Below, piece after piece: positions 9,774 to 24,019 of a DNA stretch of 64,000 nt (position 1 is the stretch's first letter; every line of letters begins with the position of its first letter). Location of the stretch: contig NZ_CP046244.1 of NCBI RefSeq assembly GCF_009735625.1, forward strand, positions 1,178,001 through 1,242,000, in the 5' to 3' direction. Origin of the DNA: Moorella glycerini (GTDB lineage: Bacteria; Bacillota; DSM-521; Neomoorellales; Neomoorellaceae). The translations under genes and the position numbers were made by a program. The notes under the pieces are model-generated. The model did not search any database. It saw only the letters and a program-made list of their open reading frames with translations, and had not been told where the DNA came from.

Positions 9774-11852
9774 CTATGCTCCCTGGCGTATGCTGATAAT
9801 CTCGGCGGCGATATTCTGGGGTACCTCTTCATAATGATCAAACTGCATGACGTAGGTACCCCGGCCCTGGGTCCGGGACCGCAGGTCGGTGGCATAACCG
9901 AACATCTCGGCCAGAGGAACAAGGGCGCGGATGACCTGGGCGCCGGACCGGGGCTCCATACCTTCCACCCGGCCGCGGCGGGCATTCAGGTCGCCAATCA
10001 CATCGCCCATATATTCTTCCGGCACCACAACCTCGACCTTCATGACCGGTTCCAGGAGAACCGGCTGGGCCTTTTTGGCGGCATCCTTGAAGGCCAGGGA
10101 ACCGGCAATCTTAAAGGCCATTTCCGAAGAGTCGACCTCGTGGTAAGAACCGTCCACCAGGGACACCCGCACATCTACTACCGGGTAACCGGCCAGGACG
10201 CCGTTGGCCATGGCTTCCTGGACGCCGGCGTCAACTGCCGGGACATACTCTTTGGGTACAACCCCGCCGACGATCTTATTAACAAACTCATAACCCTTCC
10301 CGTGCTCCTGGGGTTCTACTTCAATAATCACGTGGCCGTACTGGCCGCGGCCACCCGTCTGGCGGATAAACTTGCCTTCGGCCTTGACCGGCCGGCGAAT
10401 GGTCTCTTTGTAGGCCACCTGGGGCCGGCCGACCTTGGCCCCCACCTTAAACTCCCGCAGCAGGCGATCGACGATAATCTCCAGGTGTAGTTCGCCCATG
10501 CCGGAGATAATGGTCTGCCCGGTTTCGGGGTCGGTATGCATCTTAAAGGTCGGGTCTTCCTCGGCCAGTTTCTGGAGGGCCAGGCTCATCTTTTCCTGGT
10601 CGGCTTTAGTTTTGGGCTCAATGGCTACGGAAATAACCGGCTCGGGAAATTCCATGGCCTCCAGAACAATGGGATGTTGCTCGTCGCACAGGGTATCGCC
10701 GGTGGTCGTTTCCTTCAAGCCCACCGCTGCCGCGATATCGCCGGCGTAGGCCTCGTCAACTTCCTCCCGGTGGTTGGCGTGCATGCGTAAGATACGGCCG
10801 ATCCGCTCCCGGCGGCCCTTGGTGGAATTATAAACATAAGAGCCAGATTTGATGGTCCCGGAATAAACCCGGAAAAAGGTTAACTTGCCCACATAAGGAT
10901 CGGCCATGATTTTAAAGGCCAGGGCGGCAAAGGGCTCGTTATCGCTGGAATGGCGCTCGTCCTCGGAGCCTGTTTCCGGGTCAATGCCCTGGATGGCCGG
11001 CACGTCGGTGGGCGCAGGTAAGAAATCTACCACCGCATCCAGCAGGGGCTGAACACCTTTGTTCTTAAACGAAGATCCGCAGAGAACCGGCACCATCTTG
11101 ACGGCAATGGTTGCCTTGCGAATACCGGCCTTAATCTCCTCTTCGGTCAGCTCTTCCCCTTCCAGGTACTTGAGCATTAATTCTTCATCGCTTTCGGCCA
11201 CAGCCTCCAGCAATTTCTCCCGGTATTCACGCACCAGGTCTTCCATGTCGGCCGGCACAGGCCCTTCCTCAATGGCGGTCCCTAAATCGTCAGTGTAGTA
11301 AATGGCCTTCAGCCGGATCAAATCTACCAGGCCGCGGAAATTTTCTTCAGCACCGATGGGCAACTGGATGGGCACCGGATTGGCTCCCAGGCGGTCGGCA
11401 ATCATCCTGACGCCCCGGTAAAAATCAGCCCCGATCCGGTCCATTTTATTGATATAGGCAATCCTGGGTACGCCGTATTTATCCGCCTGGCGCCAGACAG
11501 TCTCCGACTGGGGTTCGACCCCGCCTACAGAACAGAAGACAGCTATGGCCCCATCCAGGACGCGCAAAGAGCGTTCTACTTCCACGGTAAAATCCACGTG
11601 GCCTGGCGTGTCGATAATGTTAATACGATGGTCCCGCCAGAAGCAGGTAGTAGCAGCCGAGGTAATGGTGATACCTCGTTCCTGTTCCTGGACCATCCAG
11701 TCCATAGTTGCATTGCCTTCATGCACTTCGCCCATACGGTGCACGCGGCCGGTATAGAAAAGTATCCTCTCGGTGGTAGTAGTCTTACCGGCATCAATAT
11801 GGGCCATGATGCCGATATTCCTCGTTTTTTCCAGTGGGTATTCTCTAGCCAT
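9774..11852 (-). CDS. fusA: Elongation factor G
   Basis: 692-residue EF-G, the translocation GTPase. Five domains can be followed: G domain with [13 protein letters not shown] (G1), DTPGHVDF (G3) and [10 protein letters not shown] (G4), domain II, and domains III-V ending in the [16 protein letters not shown] region. Domain IV contains [12 protein letters not shown]. Full length with no frameshift. It is the third gene of the str operon after rpsL and rpsG. Confidence 0.98.
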   Translation of the reverse strand: MAREYPLEKTRNIGIMAHIDAGKTTTTERILFYTGRVHRMGEVHEGNATMDWMVQEQERGITITSAATTCFWRDHRINIIDTPGHVDFTVEVERSLRVLDGAIAVFCSVGGVEPQSETVWRQADKYGVPRIAYINKMDRIGADFYRGVRMIADRLGANPVPIQLPIGAEENFRGLVDLIRLKAIYYTDDLGTAIEEGPVPADMEDLVREYREKLLEAVAESDEELMLKYLEGEELTEEEIKAGIRKATIAVKMVPVLCGSSFKNKGVQPLLDAVVDFLPAPTDVPAIQGIDPETGSEDERHSSDNEPFAALAFKIMADPYVGKLTFFRVYSGTIKSGSYVYNSTKGRRERIGRILRMHANHREEVDEAYAGDIAAAVGLKETTTGDTLCDEQHPIVLEAMEFPEPVISVAIEPKTKADQEKMSLALQKLAEEDPTFKMHTDPETGQTIISGMGELHLEIIVDRLLREFKVGAKVGRPQVAYKETIRRPVKAEGKFIRQTGGRGQYGHVIIEVEPQEHGKGYEFVNKIVGGVVPKEYVPAVDAGVQEAMANGVLAGYPVVDVRVSLVDGSYHEVDSSEMAFKIAGSLAFKDAAKKAQPVLLEPVMKVEVVVPEEYMGDVIGDLNARRGRVEGMEPRSGAQVIRALVPLAEMFGYATDLRSRTQGRGTYVMQFDHYEEVPQNIAAEIISIRQGA

Positions 11853-11942
11853 AAAGTTTCATCCCTTCTTGTAATCAGGTTTCAGGTACCGGAGGCCGCT
11901 GTGAGGTGAGACCTCCAGTTCCTGGGCCCCTGACCCCCACAC

Positions 11943-12416
<474 letters not shown>

Positions 12417-12432
12417 TTATCCCCCCTTACCA

Positions 12433-12807
12433 CTACTTTTTGGGCCGTTTGGCCCCGTACTTGGAACGGCCCTGGTTACGGTTCTGGACGCCGGCAGAAT
12501 CGAGGGTACCTCTGATAATATGATACCTGACGCCCGGCAGGTCCTTCACCCTGCCCCCCCTTACCAGGACCACCGAGTGTTCCTGCAAATTATGACCAAT
12601 ACCGGGGATGTAGGCGGTTACCTCAATGCCATTGGTCAGGCGTACCCGGGCTACCTTGCGCAGGGCCGAATTGGGCTTTTTGGGTGTAGTTGTATAAACA
12701 CGGGTGCAGACACCCCGCTTCTGGGGACATTCCTTTAAGGCAGGTGCCGTCGACTTTTTGACTACCTTTTCCCTTGCCTCACGTACCAGTTGCTGGATTG
12801 TCGGCAT
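12433..12807 (-). CDS. rpsL: 30S ribosomal protein S12
   Basis: 124-residue S12, at the decoding centre. [19 protein letters not shown] and the [18 protein letters not shown] and [13 protein letters not shown] loops, where streptomycin-resistance mutations occur in other bacteria, all look wild type. The start at MPTIQQL is chosen over one three codons upstream because it matches the family and has GGAGGTGG upstream. Confidence 0.98.
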   Translation of the reverse strand: MPTIQQLVREAREKVVKKSTAPALKECPQKRGVCTRVYTTTPKKPNSALRKVARVRLTNGIEVTAYIPGIGHNLQEHSVVLVRGGRVKDLPGVRYHIIRGTLDSAGVQNRNQGRSKYGAKRPKK

Positions 12808-12828
12808 TCCTTCCACCTCCTTCCCCGG

Positions 12829-13080
12829 CTATTCTTCCAGGATGACGGCTGAGGCTGAACCTACTTCGATACCGCAGGCCCGCCCCAGCTCTTTCATTGA
12901 GTCTACCTCGACTATTTCTACACCCCGCTCGCGGCAAAGCTGAATTAACGGCCCGGTTACATGGGGTTCGGCATCCCTGGCTACATAGACCACCCGGGCT
13001 GTCCCCTTCATTACCGCTTTGGTGACCTGTTTGGTGCCTACCACTCGTTTTTTGGCCACCTGCAAACGTTCGTAGGACAT
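12829..13080 (-). CDS. L7Ae/L30e-type RNA-binding protein (YbxF/RplGB family)
   Basis: 83-residue protein of the L7Ae/L30e/Gadd45 fold, whose Bacillus relative YbxF binds kink-turn RNA. TKQVTKAVMKGTARVVYVARDAEPHV is the recognisable RNA-contact region. It sits between rpoC and rpsL, the standard Firmicute position. Its role in ribosome biology is not settled, and some genomes label it ribosomal protein L7Ae. Confidence 0.9.
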   Translation of the reverse strand: MSYERLQVAKKRVVGTKQVTKAVMKGTARVVYVARDAEPHVTGPLIQLCRERGVEIVEVDSMKELGRACGIEVGSASAVILEE

Positions 13081-13119
13081 AATTCAACCTCCCCTGGGCA
13101 GTCGCACTTTCTTATACTA

Positions 13120-16617
<3,498 letters not shown>

Positions 16618-16640
16618 TATTCCTGCCCCCCTTGAAGACC

Positions 16641-19600
16641 TTAAATTTCTTCTTCGTCATATTTGCCGCCCGGGACTACCCTGGCCCGCGGTTTTATCAC
16701 TGTAAAATCACTGTCAAAATCATCTCCTTCAACCTCCAGTTCCAGTTCGCCGGGATCAAGGTCGGCAGGATCAAAGTCCAGGTCTTCTTCTTCGGTTTCA
16801 TCGACAGCCTCTCCCGGCTCTGCTTCAGGCTGGCCCTGGATGTCCAGGCCCAGATCCTGGGCCGCTTCGACACCATCATCATCGTCTTCTTTAATCTCGA
16901 TTTCTTCGTTTTCCTCCGAGAGGACTTTGACATCCAGCCCCAGGCTCTGGAGCTCTTTAATTAATACCTTAAAGGATTCCGGTACCCCGGGTTCCGGGAC
17001 ATTTTCCCCTTTCACAACGGCCTCGTAGGTCTTGACCCGGCCGACGACGTCATCGGATTTTACCGTCAGGATCTCCTGGAGGGTATAGGCCGCACCGTAA
17101 GCTTCCAGGGCCCAGACCTCCATTTCCCCAAAACGCTGGCCGCCAAACTGGGCTTTACCGCCCAGGGGCTGCTGGGTAACCAGGGAATAGGGGCCGGTGG
17201 ACCGGGCATGGATCTTGTCATCCACCAGGTGGGCCAGTTTCAGCATATACATATAGCCTACGGTAATGGGACGGTCAAAAGGCTCGCCGGTACGGCCGTC
17301 ATAAAGGATGGTCTTGCCGTCTTCAGGCAGGCCGGCTTCCCTTAGTTTAGCCTTAATCTCCTCTTCCGAAGCACCATCAAAAACCGGGGTGGCTACATTA
17401 ATCCCCAGGGTTTTAGCCGCCCAGCCCAGGTGGGTTTCCAGGATCTGGCCTAAATTCATCCGGGAGGGCACGCCCAGGGGATTTAACACAATTTCAATGG
17501 GCGTACCGTCGGGGAGGAAGGGCATATCCTCTTCCGGCATGATGCGGGAGATAACGCCCTTATTCCCGTGGCGGCCGGCCATCTTGTCACCTACGGAAAT
17601 CTTCCGTTTCTGGGCGACGTAAACCCGGACCAGTTCATTAACCCCGGGGGCCAGCTCATCACCGTTCTCCCGGGAAAAGACCTTGACATCGACGACAATA
17701 CCCGACTCCCCGTGGGGTACCCTCAAGGAGGTATCTCGCACTTCCCGGGCTTTTTCGCCAAAAATGGCCCTGAGCAAACGCTCTTCGGCGGTCAGCTCCG
17801 TCTCGCCCTTGGGAGTAACTTTACCTACCAGGATGTCACCCGGGCGTACCTCGGCACCGATACGGATGATGCCCCGCTCGTCCAGGTCCTTTAAAACGTC
17901 TTCGCTGACGTTGGGAATATCGCGGGTGATCTCTTCCGGTCCCAGCTTGGTATCCCGGGCGTCACATTCATATTCTTCAATGTGAATAGAAGTAAAAATG
18001 TCTTCCTTAACCAGCTTCTCGCTAATGAGGATGGCGTCCTCATAGTTGTATCCTTCCCAGGTCATGAAGGCCACCAGGATATTGCGGCCCAGGGCCAGTT
18101 CGCCCTCACTTGTGGAAGGGCCGTCGGCGATGGGCTGCCCGGCCGTTACCCGCTCCCCTTTGCGGACAGTGGGCTTCTGGTTAATGCAGGTTCCCTGGTT
18201 GGAACGGACGAACTTTTGCAGGCGGTAGGTATCCAGGGTTCCGGCATCGGTGCGGATGACAATCTCGCCGGCCGTAACCCTTTCCACCATGCCGCTGTTT
18301 CTCGCCAGGACGACCACCCCGGAATCATGGGCCGCCCGCCATTCCATACCAGTGCCTATTACGGGCGCTTCGGTCCTTAAGAGGGGTACGGCCTGGCGCT
18401 GCATGTTGGCTCCCATGAGGGCCCGGTTGGCGTCGTCATGCTCCAGGAAGGGGATCAGGGCCGTGGCCACACTGACCATCTGCTTGGGGGAGACGTCCAT
18501 GTAATCAACCCGGTCGGCAGGCACGACTACAATTTCCCCGGCATGACGGGCGTTAACCCGCTTCTCTAAGAAATGGCCTTCTTCATCCAGGGGAGCATTG
18601 GCCTGGGCAATGACGTACTTGTCCTCTTCATCGGCAGTCAAGTAATCAATTTCGTTGGTGACGACGCCCTTTTCTTTATCTACCCGCCGGTAGGGGGTTT
18701 CAATAAAACCAAACTCATTGATGCGGGCATAGGTACTTAAAGAACCAATCAGGCCAATGTTCGGGCCTTCCGGGGTCTCAATGGGACACATGCGGCCGTA
18801 GTGGGAGGTATGCACGTCCCGCACTTCAAAACCGGCCCGTTCCCGGGACAGGCCGCCGGGCCCCAGGGCCGAGAGGCGCCGTTTATGGGTTAACTCGGCC
18901 AGGGGGTTAGTCTGGTCCATAAACTGGGACAGCTGGCTGGAACCAAAGAATTCCTTGATGGCCGCCACTACCGGCCGGATGTTAATCAGCACCTGGGGAG
19001 TAATGACATCTACATCCTGGATGGTCATCCGCTCCCGCACTACCCGCTCCATGCGGGCCAGGCCAATACGGAACTGGTTCTGGAGGAGTTCGCCGACGGA
19101 ACGCAGGCGGCGGTTACCCAGGTGATCGATATCATCGGGTTTAACTTCGCCATCCATAAGGCGCAGGAGGTATTTGATGGCGTAGATAATATCTTCTTTT
19201 GTAAGGCAGCGAATATACTCCTGCCGGCCGTTAACTTCCTGAGTCAAAACGCCATGACCCAGCTTTTTGTTCAGCTTGTAGCGACCGACGTTGCCCAGAT
19301 CGTAGCGCTTGGGATCAAAGAAAAGGGATTCCAGCAGGTTCCTGGCACTCTCGACAGTCGGGGGCTCACCAGGACGCAGGCGTTTATAGATCTCTACCAG
19401 GGCTTCCTCCTCGGAATCGGTGTTATCCTTTTCCAGGGTATTCTGGATACGCGGGTCAAAGTCAAAGAGTTCCAGGATACGGGCATTAGTCGCATAGCCC
19501 AGGGCGCGCAGGAGGACGGTGGCCGGGATCTTCCGCGTCCGGTCAATACGGACGTAGATGCTTTCGGTATTGTCGGTTTCGAACTCCAGCCAGGCACCCC

Positions 19601-20093
19601 GGTTGGGGATAAGGGTGGCGCCGTATACATTTGTCCCGCTAGCATCTTTACTTTCCGTATAATAGGCCCCCGGTGAACGGACCAGCTGGCTGACAATAAC
19701 CCTTTCAGCACCGTTAATGATAAAGGTGCCCTTTTCCGTCATGAGGGGGAAATCCCCCATAAAGACTTCCTGCTCTTTAACCTCGCCGGTTTCTTTATTA
19801 ATAAGACGAACCTTGACCCGCAGGGGGGCAGCATAGGTCATATCCCGCTCTTTGCATTCTTCCTGGGAGTACTTGGGCTCGCCCAGGGAATAATCAACAA
19901 ATTCCAGGACCAGGTTGCCGGTAAAATCCTGGATTGGCGAAATATCCCGCAAAATTTCCCGCAAACCTTCATCAATGAACCACTGGTAGGAGTTACGCTG
20001 GATTTCAATCAGGTTTGGTAACTCCAGGGTTTCCTTGATTTTAGCAAAGCTCCACCGTTCCCTGGTCCCAACCTTGACCGGATAAGCCAACAT
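16641..20093 (-). CDS. rpoB: DNA-directed RNA polymerase subunit beta
   Basis: 1150-residue beta subunit. The rifampicin-binding region ([20 protein letters not shown], then [11 protein letters not shown]) has the wild-type residues at the positions usually mutated for resistance. The C-terminus bears an acidic tail of roughly 80 residues rich in Asp and Glu ([13 protein letters not shown] onward), longer than in E. coli. Its own consensus promoter and a structured leader lie upstream. Confidence 0.98.
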   Translation of the reverse strand: MLAYPVKVGTRERWSFAKIKETLELPNLIEIQRNSYQWFIDEGLREILRDISPIQDFTGNLVLEFVDYSLGEPKYSQEECKERDMTYAAPLRVKVRLINKETGEVKEQEVFMGDFPLMTEKGTFIINGAERVIVSQLVRSPGAYYTESKDASGTNVYGATLIPNRGAWLEFETDNTESIYVRIDRTRKIPATVLLRALGYATNARILELFDFDPRIQNTLEKDNTDSEEEALVEIYKRLRPGEPPTVESARNLLESLFFDPKRYDLGNVGRYKLNKKLGHGVLTQEVNGRQEYIRCLTKEDIIYAIKYLLRLMDGEVKPDDIDHLGNRRLRSVGELLQNQFRIGLARMERVVRERMTIQDVDVITPQVLINIRPVVAAIKEFFGSSQLSQFMDQTNPLAELTHKRRLSALGPGGLSRERAGFEVRDVHTSHYGRMCPIETPEGPNIGLIGSLSTYARINEFGFIETPYRRVDKEKGVVTNEIDYLTADEEDKYVIAQANAPLDEEGHFLEKRVNARHAGEIVVVPADRVDYMDVSPKQMVSVATALIPFLEHDDANRALMGANMQRQAVPLLRTEAPVIGTGMEWRAAHDSGVVVLARNSGMVERVTAGEIVIRTDAGTLDTYRLQKFVRSNQGTCINQKPTVRKGERVTAGQPIADGPSTSEGELALGRNILVAFMTWEGYNYEDAILISEKLVKEDIFTSIHIEEYECDARDTKLGPEEITRDIPNVSEDVLKDLDERGIIRIGAEVRPGDILVGKVTPKGETELTAEERLLRAIFGEKAREVRDTSLRVPHGESGIVVDVKVFSRENGDELAPGVNELVRVYVAQKRKISVGDKMAGRHGNKGVISRIMPEEDMPFLPDGTPIEIVLNPLGVPSRMNLGQILETHLGWAAKTLGINVATPVFDGASEEEIKAKLREAGLPEDGKTILYDGRTGEPFDRPITVGYMYMLKLAHLVDDKIHARSTGPYSLVTQQPLGGKAQFGGQRFGEMEVWALEAYGAAYTLQEILTVKSDDVVGRVKTYEAVVKGENVPEPGVPESFKVLIKELQSLGLDVKVLSEENEEIEIKEDDDDGVEAAQDLGLDIQGQPEAEPGEAVDETEEEDLDFDPADLDPGELELEVEGDDFDSDFTVIKPRARVVPGGKYDEEEI

Positions 20094-20219
20094 GGGTCCC
20101 CCCTACAAGAAATTCAAAAGCAAGGTATTGAAAACCTCGCTTTTGACCTCTAAAGTTCCTGCTACCTATTATTGCCGTCCCAGGAAATACTTAATCATGC
20201 GACGGCAAATTAATGGCAT
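20094..20219 (-). promoter_or_regulatory. rpoB 5' leader with two stable hairpins
   Basis: Between the predicted start of transcription and the rpoB ATG, the transcript has two strong inverted repeats. The first pairs 20201-20208 with 20172-20179 (8 bp, perfect). The second, at 20114-20146, has a stem of about 13 bp with one G.U pair and lies just before the GGGGGG ribosome binding site. There is no clear T-run, so attenuation or protein-mediated control are both possible. The function is inferred only from structure. Confidence 0.5.
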
Positions 20220-20225
20220 TTTGTT

Positions 20226-20254
20226 ATGATAGCATAAAGGGCGACTAATGTCAA
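20226..20254 (-). promoter_or_regulatory. rpoBC promoter (sigma-A type)
   Basis: On the minus strand TTGACA (20254-20249) is followed after exactly 17 bases by TATCAT (20231-20226). This is a near-consensus vegetative promoter, placed after the rplL terminator and about 130 bp before the rpoB start. Confidence 0.85.
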
Positions 20255-20255
20255 G

Positions 20256-20291
20256 GACAAAATTATAGCCGGGGAGTGTTAGTTCCCCGGC
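20256..20291 (-). terminator. Intrinsic terminator after rplL
   Basis: A GC-rich 8-bp stem (GCCGGGGA / TCCCCGGC, 20268-20291) is followed on the minus strand by TATAATTTTGTCC. It lies about 20 bp beyond the rplL stop and immediately before the rpoBC promoter, so it probably partly separates rplJL from rpoBC transcription. Confidence 0.75.
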
Positions 20292-20307
20292 TTCTGGCAG
20301 CAGGCAA

Positions 20308-20688
20308 CTATTTGATTTCCACAGTGGCGCCGGCTTCTTCCAGCTTGGCCTTGATGCTTTCGGCTTCCTCTTTGCTGATCTTTTCTTTAACCGGCTTGGG
20401 AGCGTTGTCTACCAGTTCTTTGGCTTCTTTGAGGCCCAGGGCGGTAATTTCGCGGACCACCTTGATGACGTTAATCTTCTTGTCGCCGGCGGACTTCAGG
20501 ATGACGTCAAATTCAGTCTGCTCCTCAGCCGGGGCTTCAGCCGGGGCTGCTGCTCCCGGGGCTACGGCCATGGCTACCGGCGCGGCAGCGCTGACGCCAA
20601 ATTCTTCTTCCAGGGCCTTAACCAGTTCGGCGAGTTCCAGGACCGTCAAACCTTTGACGGCTTCGATAATTTCTTGAACTTTGCTCAT
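20308..20688 (-). CDS. rplL: 50S ribosomal protein L7/L12
   Basis: 126-residue L12, the flexible stalk protein present in several copies per ribosome that recruits translation GTPases. An N-terminal dimerisation helix, an Ala/Pro-rich hinge (about residues 36-56) and a C-terminal domain with EKTEFDV-like and [21 protein letters not shown] sequence are visible. It is separated from rplJ by 299 bp that carry a dispersed structured repeat. Confidence 0.98.
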   Translation of the reverse strand: MSKVQEIIEAVKGLTVLELAELVKALEEEFGVSAAAPVAMAVAPGAAAPAEAPAEEQTEFDVILKSAGDKKINVIKVVREITALGLKEAKELVDNAPKPVKEKISKEEAESIKAKLEEAGATVEIK

Positions 20689-20745
20689 GATTGAGAGTCA
20701 CTCCTCCTCTGAAAATCATTCTACCCTGAAAATAACTTCGTTCCA

Positions 20746-20956
20746 GGCTGGCATTGTTTTTGCTCGCTCCCTGGTCCTCGCGGATCAGCCTACGGCTCAG
20801 CCAGGGCTTAAGGCGGGGTTCCCGGCCTATTCGGCATCCTTGCCTTTAGAAGCCGGCCGAAGGCCTCGCTGTCCTCGGCCCCGCCCTCGCTCCTCGGCTT
20901 CGCCAAGGCTGCTTAACCGCTTGGACCAAGTCGCTCGCTTCAAACAAATGCCAGCC
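20746..20956. repeat. Dispersed structured repeat, copy A (rplJ-rplL spacer)
   Basis: A 211-bp element bounded by terminal inverted repeats GGCTGGCATT (20746-20755) and AATGCCAGCC (20947-20956). A second copy is at 58603-58815, with long identical stretches in the middle. Internal palindromes include AGCCTACGGCT, a GGCC-TA-TTCGGC / GCCGAAGGCC stem and an outer GCGGGG/CCCCGC stem. No open reading frame or transposase is present. It could be a MITE-like element or a mobile structured RNA; the remaining rplJ-rplL spacer shows nothing else. Confidence 0.85.
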
Positions 20957-20987
20957 CTTTGGGTACCGTGTTAGCGGTATGAGGGTC

Positions 20988-21518
20988 TCAAGCTGCTTCT
21001 TCCTTCTTTTTACGAATGGCCTCGAGGACGTAAGTCAGGTTGCGGATATTGCCGGCCAGGACGTTGACCAGCCCGGCCAGGGGAGCCTGGAAGCCGCCCA
21101 CCACTTTAGCCAGGAGCTGTTCGCGGGAGGGCAGGTCGGCCAGGGCCTTGATTTCATCCAGGCCAATAACCCTGCCCTGCAAAACGCCCGCCTTAATCTG
21201 GAAGGTCTTGCTGTTGCGCATTACTTCCGATAAGATTTTGGCCGGTACCGCCGGATCGTTTAAGCTGAAGGCCGCGGCAGTTGGGCCTTCCAGGAAAGGT
21301 TCAAGGGTATCCAGGCCCAATTCCTGCGCGGCCCTGCGCGTGAGGGTATTTTTCACCACTTTAAATTCTACTCCGGCTTCCCGTAACTGCCGGCGTAGCC
21401 TGGTCATTTCAGCTACATTCATTCCCCGGTAGTCGGCCAGGATGGTTACGATGGAATTGCCCATCTTTTCCTTTATTTCGGCGACTGCCGCCACCTTGGC
21501 TTCCCTCTGTTTGTTCAT
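20988..21518 (-). CDS. rplJ: 50S ribosomal protein L10
   Basis: 176-residue L10, the stalk base that anchors L12 dimers and autoregulates its own mRNA. Recognised by [20 protein letters not shown] and the [17 protein letters not shown] stretch. The start at MNKQREAKV has a GGAGGTGGGG site; upstream in-frame codons fall in the leader's attenuator. An L10 leader lies directly before it. Confidence 0.97.
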   Translation of the reverse strand: MNKQREAKVAAVAEIKEKMGNSIVTILADYRGMNVAEMTRLRRQLREAGVEFKVVKNTLTRRAAQELGLDTLEPFLEGPTAAAFSLNDPAVPAKILSEVMRNSKTFQIKAGVLQGRVIGLDEIKALADLPSREQLLAKVVGGFQAPLAGLVNVLAGNIRNLTYVLEAIRKKKEEAA

Positions 21519-21537
21519 TTCCCCACCTCCGTTCTGC

Positions 21538-21665
21538 CAAAAATAAAAGCCCCCGCAGACAAACGAGGGCAAAAGATAATTATAATTAACCTTAACCTGG
21601 AAGGTTAATTTTTAACTACCTCGGCAGGATATTAAGCCTCCCTGGCACCTGCTGTCTACGGTAAA
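21538..21665 (-). ncRNA. L10 leader (ribosomal protein autoregulatory RNA)
   Basis: Upstream of rplJ the minus strand shows the L10-leader pattern: AGACAGCAGGTGCCAGGG, then TTAATATCCTGCCGAGG, then an attenuator stem GCCCTC...GGGGGC followed by TTTTATTTTT. In Firmicutes this RNA binds the L10/L12 complex and lowers rplJL expression when the protein is in excess. The boundaries are approximate. Confidence 0.8.
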
Positions 21666-21700
21666 TACCGGTATGAAGTTTTAACTGTAATTTTAGCCCT

Positions 21701-22396
21701 TTACCTTACGGCCCGCAGGGGGTTAACTTTGATACCCGGTCCCATGGTCGAAGAAATACTGATGCTCTTTAAATACTGGCCTTTAGCCGCTGCCGGTTTG
21801 GCCCTTACCAGGGCTTCTATCAGGGCCTGGAAATTTTCTTTCAGCTTATCTTCCGCAAAACTGGCTTTGCCGATAGGAGCATGGACAATGGCCGTCTTAT
21901 CTACCCGGAATTCTATTTTACCGGCCTTGACTTCTTTAATGGCCCGGTCCAGGTCCATGGTTACCGTGCCCGCCTTGGGATTGGGCATCAGCCCCCGGGG
22001 ACCTAAAATACGGCCCAGTTTACCGACCATACCCATCATATCAGGGGTAGCAATAGCCACATCAAAGTCGAGCCAGCCGCCCTGGATTTTTTCTACCAGG
22101 TCTTCGGCGCCCACAAAATCGGCCCCGGCTTCCTCAGCTTCCCTGGTCTTTTCGCCCTTGGCAAAGACCAGCACCCGCCGGGTTTTACCGGTACCGTTGG
22201 GCAGGACTACCGTCCCCCGGACCTGCTGGTCGGCATGACGGGGGTCGACACCAAGTTTTACCGCTACCTCAATGGTTTCATCAAATTTGGCGCTAGCCGT
22301 TTTCCTGGCCAGGGCTATAGCTTCGCCGGGTTCGTAAAGTTGCTGCCTGTCTATCAGTTTACTAACCTCGCGGTACCTTTTACCATGCTTAGGCAT
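21701..22396 (-). CDS. rplA: 50S ribosomal protein L1
   Basis: 231-residue L1, the mobile stalk protein contacting E-site tRNA and translational repressor of the L11 operon in E. coli. [23 protein letters not shown] and the [18 protein letters not shown] motif are diagnostic. It is 53 bp after rplK; the L10 leader separates it from rplJ. Confidence 0.98.
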   Translation of the reverse strand: MPKHGKRYREVSKLIDRQQLYEPGEAIALARKTASAKFDETIEVAVKLGVDPRHADQQVRGTVVLPNGTGKTRRVLVFAKGEKTREAEEAGADFVGAEDLVEKIQGGWLDFDVAIATPDMMGMVGKLGRILGPRGLMPNPKAGTVTMDLDRAIKEVKAGKIEFRVDKTAIVHAPIGKASFAEDKLKENFQALIEALVRAKPAAAKGQYLKSISISSTMGPGIKVNPLRAVR

Positions 22397-22449
22397 TTGG
22401 GCATTCCTCCTCGTGGTTCTAGCGGATTACTCCTCCCACCAGCCTCTAT

Positions 22450-22884
22450 TCAAGCCTCTACTTCCACACCCATGCTGCGGGCAGTACCCTCGATCATGCG
22501 CATGGCTGCTTCAATACTGGCGGCATTGAGATCCTTCATCTTGAGTTCGGCAATCTCCCGGATCTTTTCCCGGGAAACCTTGCCGACTTTCTTGCGGTTG
22601 GGCTCCCCGGAAGCCGTCTCAATACCCAGGGCTTTTTTCAGCAAAACGGCTGCCGGTGGCGTTTTGGTAATAAAGGTAAAGGAACGATCTTCGTAAACAG
22701 TTATCTCCACCGGGATAATCAGGCCAGCCTGGTTGGCTGTCCGGTCGTTAAACTCTTTGACAAAGGCCATAATGTTAACCCCGTGCTGGCCCAAGGCCGG
22801 ACCTACCGGCGGTGCCGGCGTAGCCTTGCCTGCCGGTACCTGGAGTTTAACCACTGCCATTACTTTCTTAGCTTTGGGTGGCAT
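22450..22884 (-). CDS. rplK: 50S ribosomal protein L11
   Basis: 144-residue L11 at the GTPase-associated centre. The family core [27 protein letters not shown] is intact. The start at [12 protein letters not shown] is chosen because AAAGGAGGTG lies eight bases upstream; the ATG at MAVVKLQV eight codons later is an alternative. It is 15 bp after nusG. Confidence 0.97.
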   Translation of the reverse strand: MPPKAKKVMAVVKLQVPAGKATPAPPVGPALGQHGVNIMAFVKEFNDRTANQAGLIIPVEITVYEDRSFTFITKTPPAAVLLKKALGIETASGEPNRKKVGKVSREKIREIAELKMKDLNAASIEAAMRMIEGTARSMGVEVEA

Positions 22885-22898
22885 TTTTAACACCTCCT

Positions 22899-23426
22899 TT
22901 AAACGATTTTCTCGATCTGGTTGATATCCAGCTCAATGGGAGTTTCCCGACCGAACATGGAAACCAGGACCTTTATTTTACCCTTATCGGGCTGGATCTC
23001 TTCTATCGAACCAATAAAGTTTTCAAAGGGACCACTGGTAACGCGTACATTTTCCCCCACGGCTACATCGATCCGCGGCCGTGGTTCGTCGACACCCATC
23101 TGTTGCAGGATTTGCTGGGCCTCTTCCTCCCGGAGGGGTATGGGCTTATTACCCGTACCCACAAAACCGGTTACCCCTGGTGTATTGCGCACTACGTACC
23201 AGGAGGCATCGGTTAAAATCATTTCCACCAGCACATAACCAGGGTATATTTTCCGTTTGACGATTTTACGCTTGCCGTCCTTAACCTGGATCTCGTCTTC
23301 CATGGGCACTACTACCCGGAAGATTTTATCGCCCATGTTCATGGACTCGACGCGCTTTTCCAGGTTGGCTTTAACTTTATTTTCGTAACCAGAATAAGTG
23401 TGGATGACAAACCAGGCCTTTTCCAT
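22899..23426 (-). CDS. nusG: Transcription termination/antitermination factor NusG
   Basis: 175-residue NusG, which binds RNA polymerase and couples elongation to ribosomes. The NGN domain starts [19 protein letters not shown]; the C-terminal KOW domain has [21 protein letters not shown]. It lies 9 bp after secE in the usual secE-nusG-rplKA order. Confidence 0.98.
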   Translation of the reverse strand: MEKAWFVIHTYSGYENKVKANLEKRVESMNMGDKIFRVVVPMEDEIQVKDGKRKIVKRKIYPGYVLVEMILTDASWYVVRNTPGVTGFVGTGNKPIPLREEEAQQILQQMGVDEPRPRIDVAVGENVRVTSGPFENFIGSIEEIQPDKGKIKVLVSMFGRETPIELDINQIEKIV

Positions 23427-23434
23427 GTTAACCT

Positions 23435-23668
23435 CTACCGCAAGATCAATTTGCCCAGAAGGAAACTAAAGACAGAGTCAAAAACCCATAATAAGGCCGC
23501 CACAATGAGTACTGAAACCAGTACCACGGAAGTATAGGTTACCAGTTCTTTACGGGACGGCCAGTGGACCTTTTTTAACTCAGCCCAGGACCCCCGGAAA
23601 AATTTGGTGGCCTGCTCTTTAAAACTGGTTTTGTTGTTAACTGTTCTGGCCATGGTCTTGGTTACCAT
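23435..23668 (-). CDS. secE: Preprotein translocase subunit SecE
   Basis: 77-residue single-spanning SecE, which clamps the SecY channel. A charged amphipathic region with FFRGSWAELKKVHWPSRKELV precedes one membrane segment (VVLVSVLIVAALLWVFDSVF). Several Met codons lie near the N-terminus, so the exact start is uncertain. It sits between rpmG and nusG; no tRNA-Trp gene is present here. Confidence 0.95.
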   Translation of the reverse strand: MVTKTMARTVNNKTSFKEQATKFFRGSWAELKKVHWPSRKELVTYTSVVLVSVLIVAALLWVFDSVFSFLLGKLILR

Positions 23669-23683
23669 TTAAAAACCCCTATC

Positions 23684-23833
23684 CTATTTCGTTTCCTTGT
23701 GCACAGTGTGCCTGCCGCAGTAGCTGCAGTACTTTTTCAGTTCCAGGCGATCGGGGTCATTCTTTTTATTTTTACTGGAAGTATAATTACGGCGCTTGCA
23801 TTCGGTACATGCCAGGGTAATCCCTACCCGCAC
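23684..23833 (-). CDS. rpmG: 50S ribosomal protein L33, zinc-binding
   Basis: 49-residue L33 with both CxxC pairs (CTECKRRNY near the N-terminus, CSYCRRH near the C-terminus), the zinc-containing form. The start is GTG ([13 protein letters not shown]), preceded by a GGAGGTGG ribosome binding site. An upstream CCACCTCC can pair perfectly with that site. It is 16 bp before secE in the transcript. Confidence 0.95.
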   Translation of the reverse strand: MRVGITLACTECKRRNYTSSKNKKNDPDRLELKKYCSYCGRHTVHKETK

Positions 23834-23839
23834 TGCCAG

Positions 23840-23894
23840 CCACCTCCATTATAATAGAAGTGGGGAGGTGGAAAATTGCCCGGGGAGGCAATTT
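23840..23894 (-). promoter_or_regulatory. rpmG leader with a sequestered ribosome binding site
   Basis: On the minus strand CCACCTCC (23871-23864) is perfectly complementary to GGAGGTGG (23847-23840), the rpmG ribosome binding site, with a 16-base loop. Just upstream another stem, AAATTGCC / GGCAATTT (23894-23873), is present. The arrangement would hide the rpmG start and suggests translational control, perhaps by a ribosomal protein. This is inferred from pairing alone. Confidence 0.55.
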
Positions 23895-23940
23895 CACTTC
23901 CCGCTTCATTTAAATTTCCCTGCTAGAAAACTCTTCTCCA

Positions 23941-23968
23941 CCGCCCCAGGGTTTTTACCCCGGGGCGG
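23941..23968 (-). terminator. Strong hairpin between tuf2 and rpmG
   Basis: CCGCCCC / GGGGCGG plus GGGT / ACCC form a stem of about 11 pairs with one mismatch, roughly 50 bp after the tuf2 stop. No T-run follows on either strand, so it may be a weak or factor-assisted terminator or an mRNA 3' stabiliser rather than a classic intrinsic terminator. A TTGACA at 24012-24007 lies upstream, but its -10 is poor. Confidence 0.45.
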
Positions 23969-24019
23969 CTAAACACTCTTATTAGTTTGCCATAAATATA
24001 AAACCCTGTCAATATTTAT

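Noticed and set aside
9731-9985. N-terminal extension of tuf1 to 485 residues
   Set aside because: The extension overlaps the 3' end of fusA, and the normal EF-Tu start has a good ribosome binding site and matches tuf2.
9678-10490. 270-codon open frame on the plus strand opposite fusA
   Set aside because: It is antisense to a full-length EF-G, has no ribosome binding site and its sequence is a low-complexity mirror of a GC-rich gene.
23669-23683. tRNA-Trp expected between secE and rpmG in some Clostridia
   Set aside because: The gap is only 15 bp and no cloverleaf is present in the flanks.
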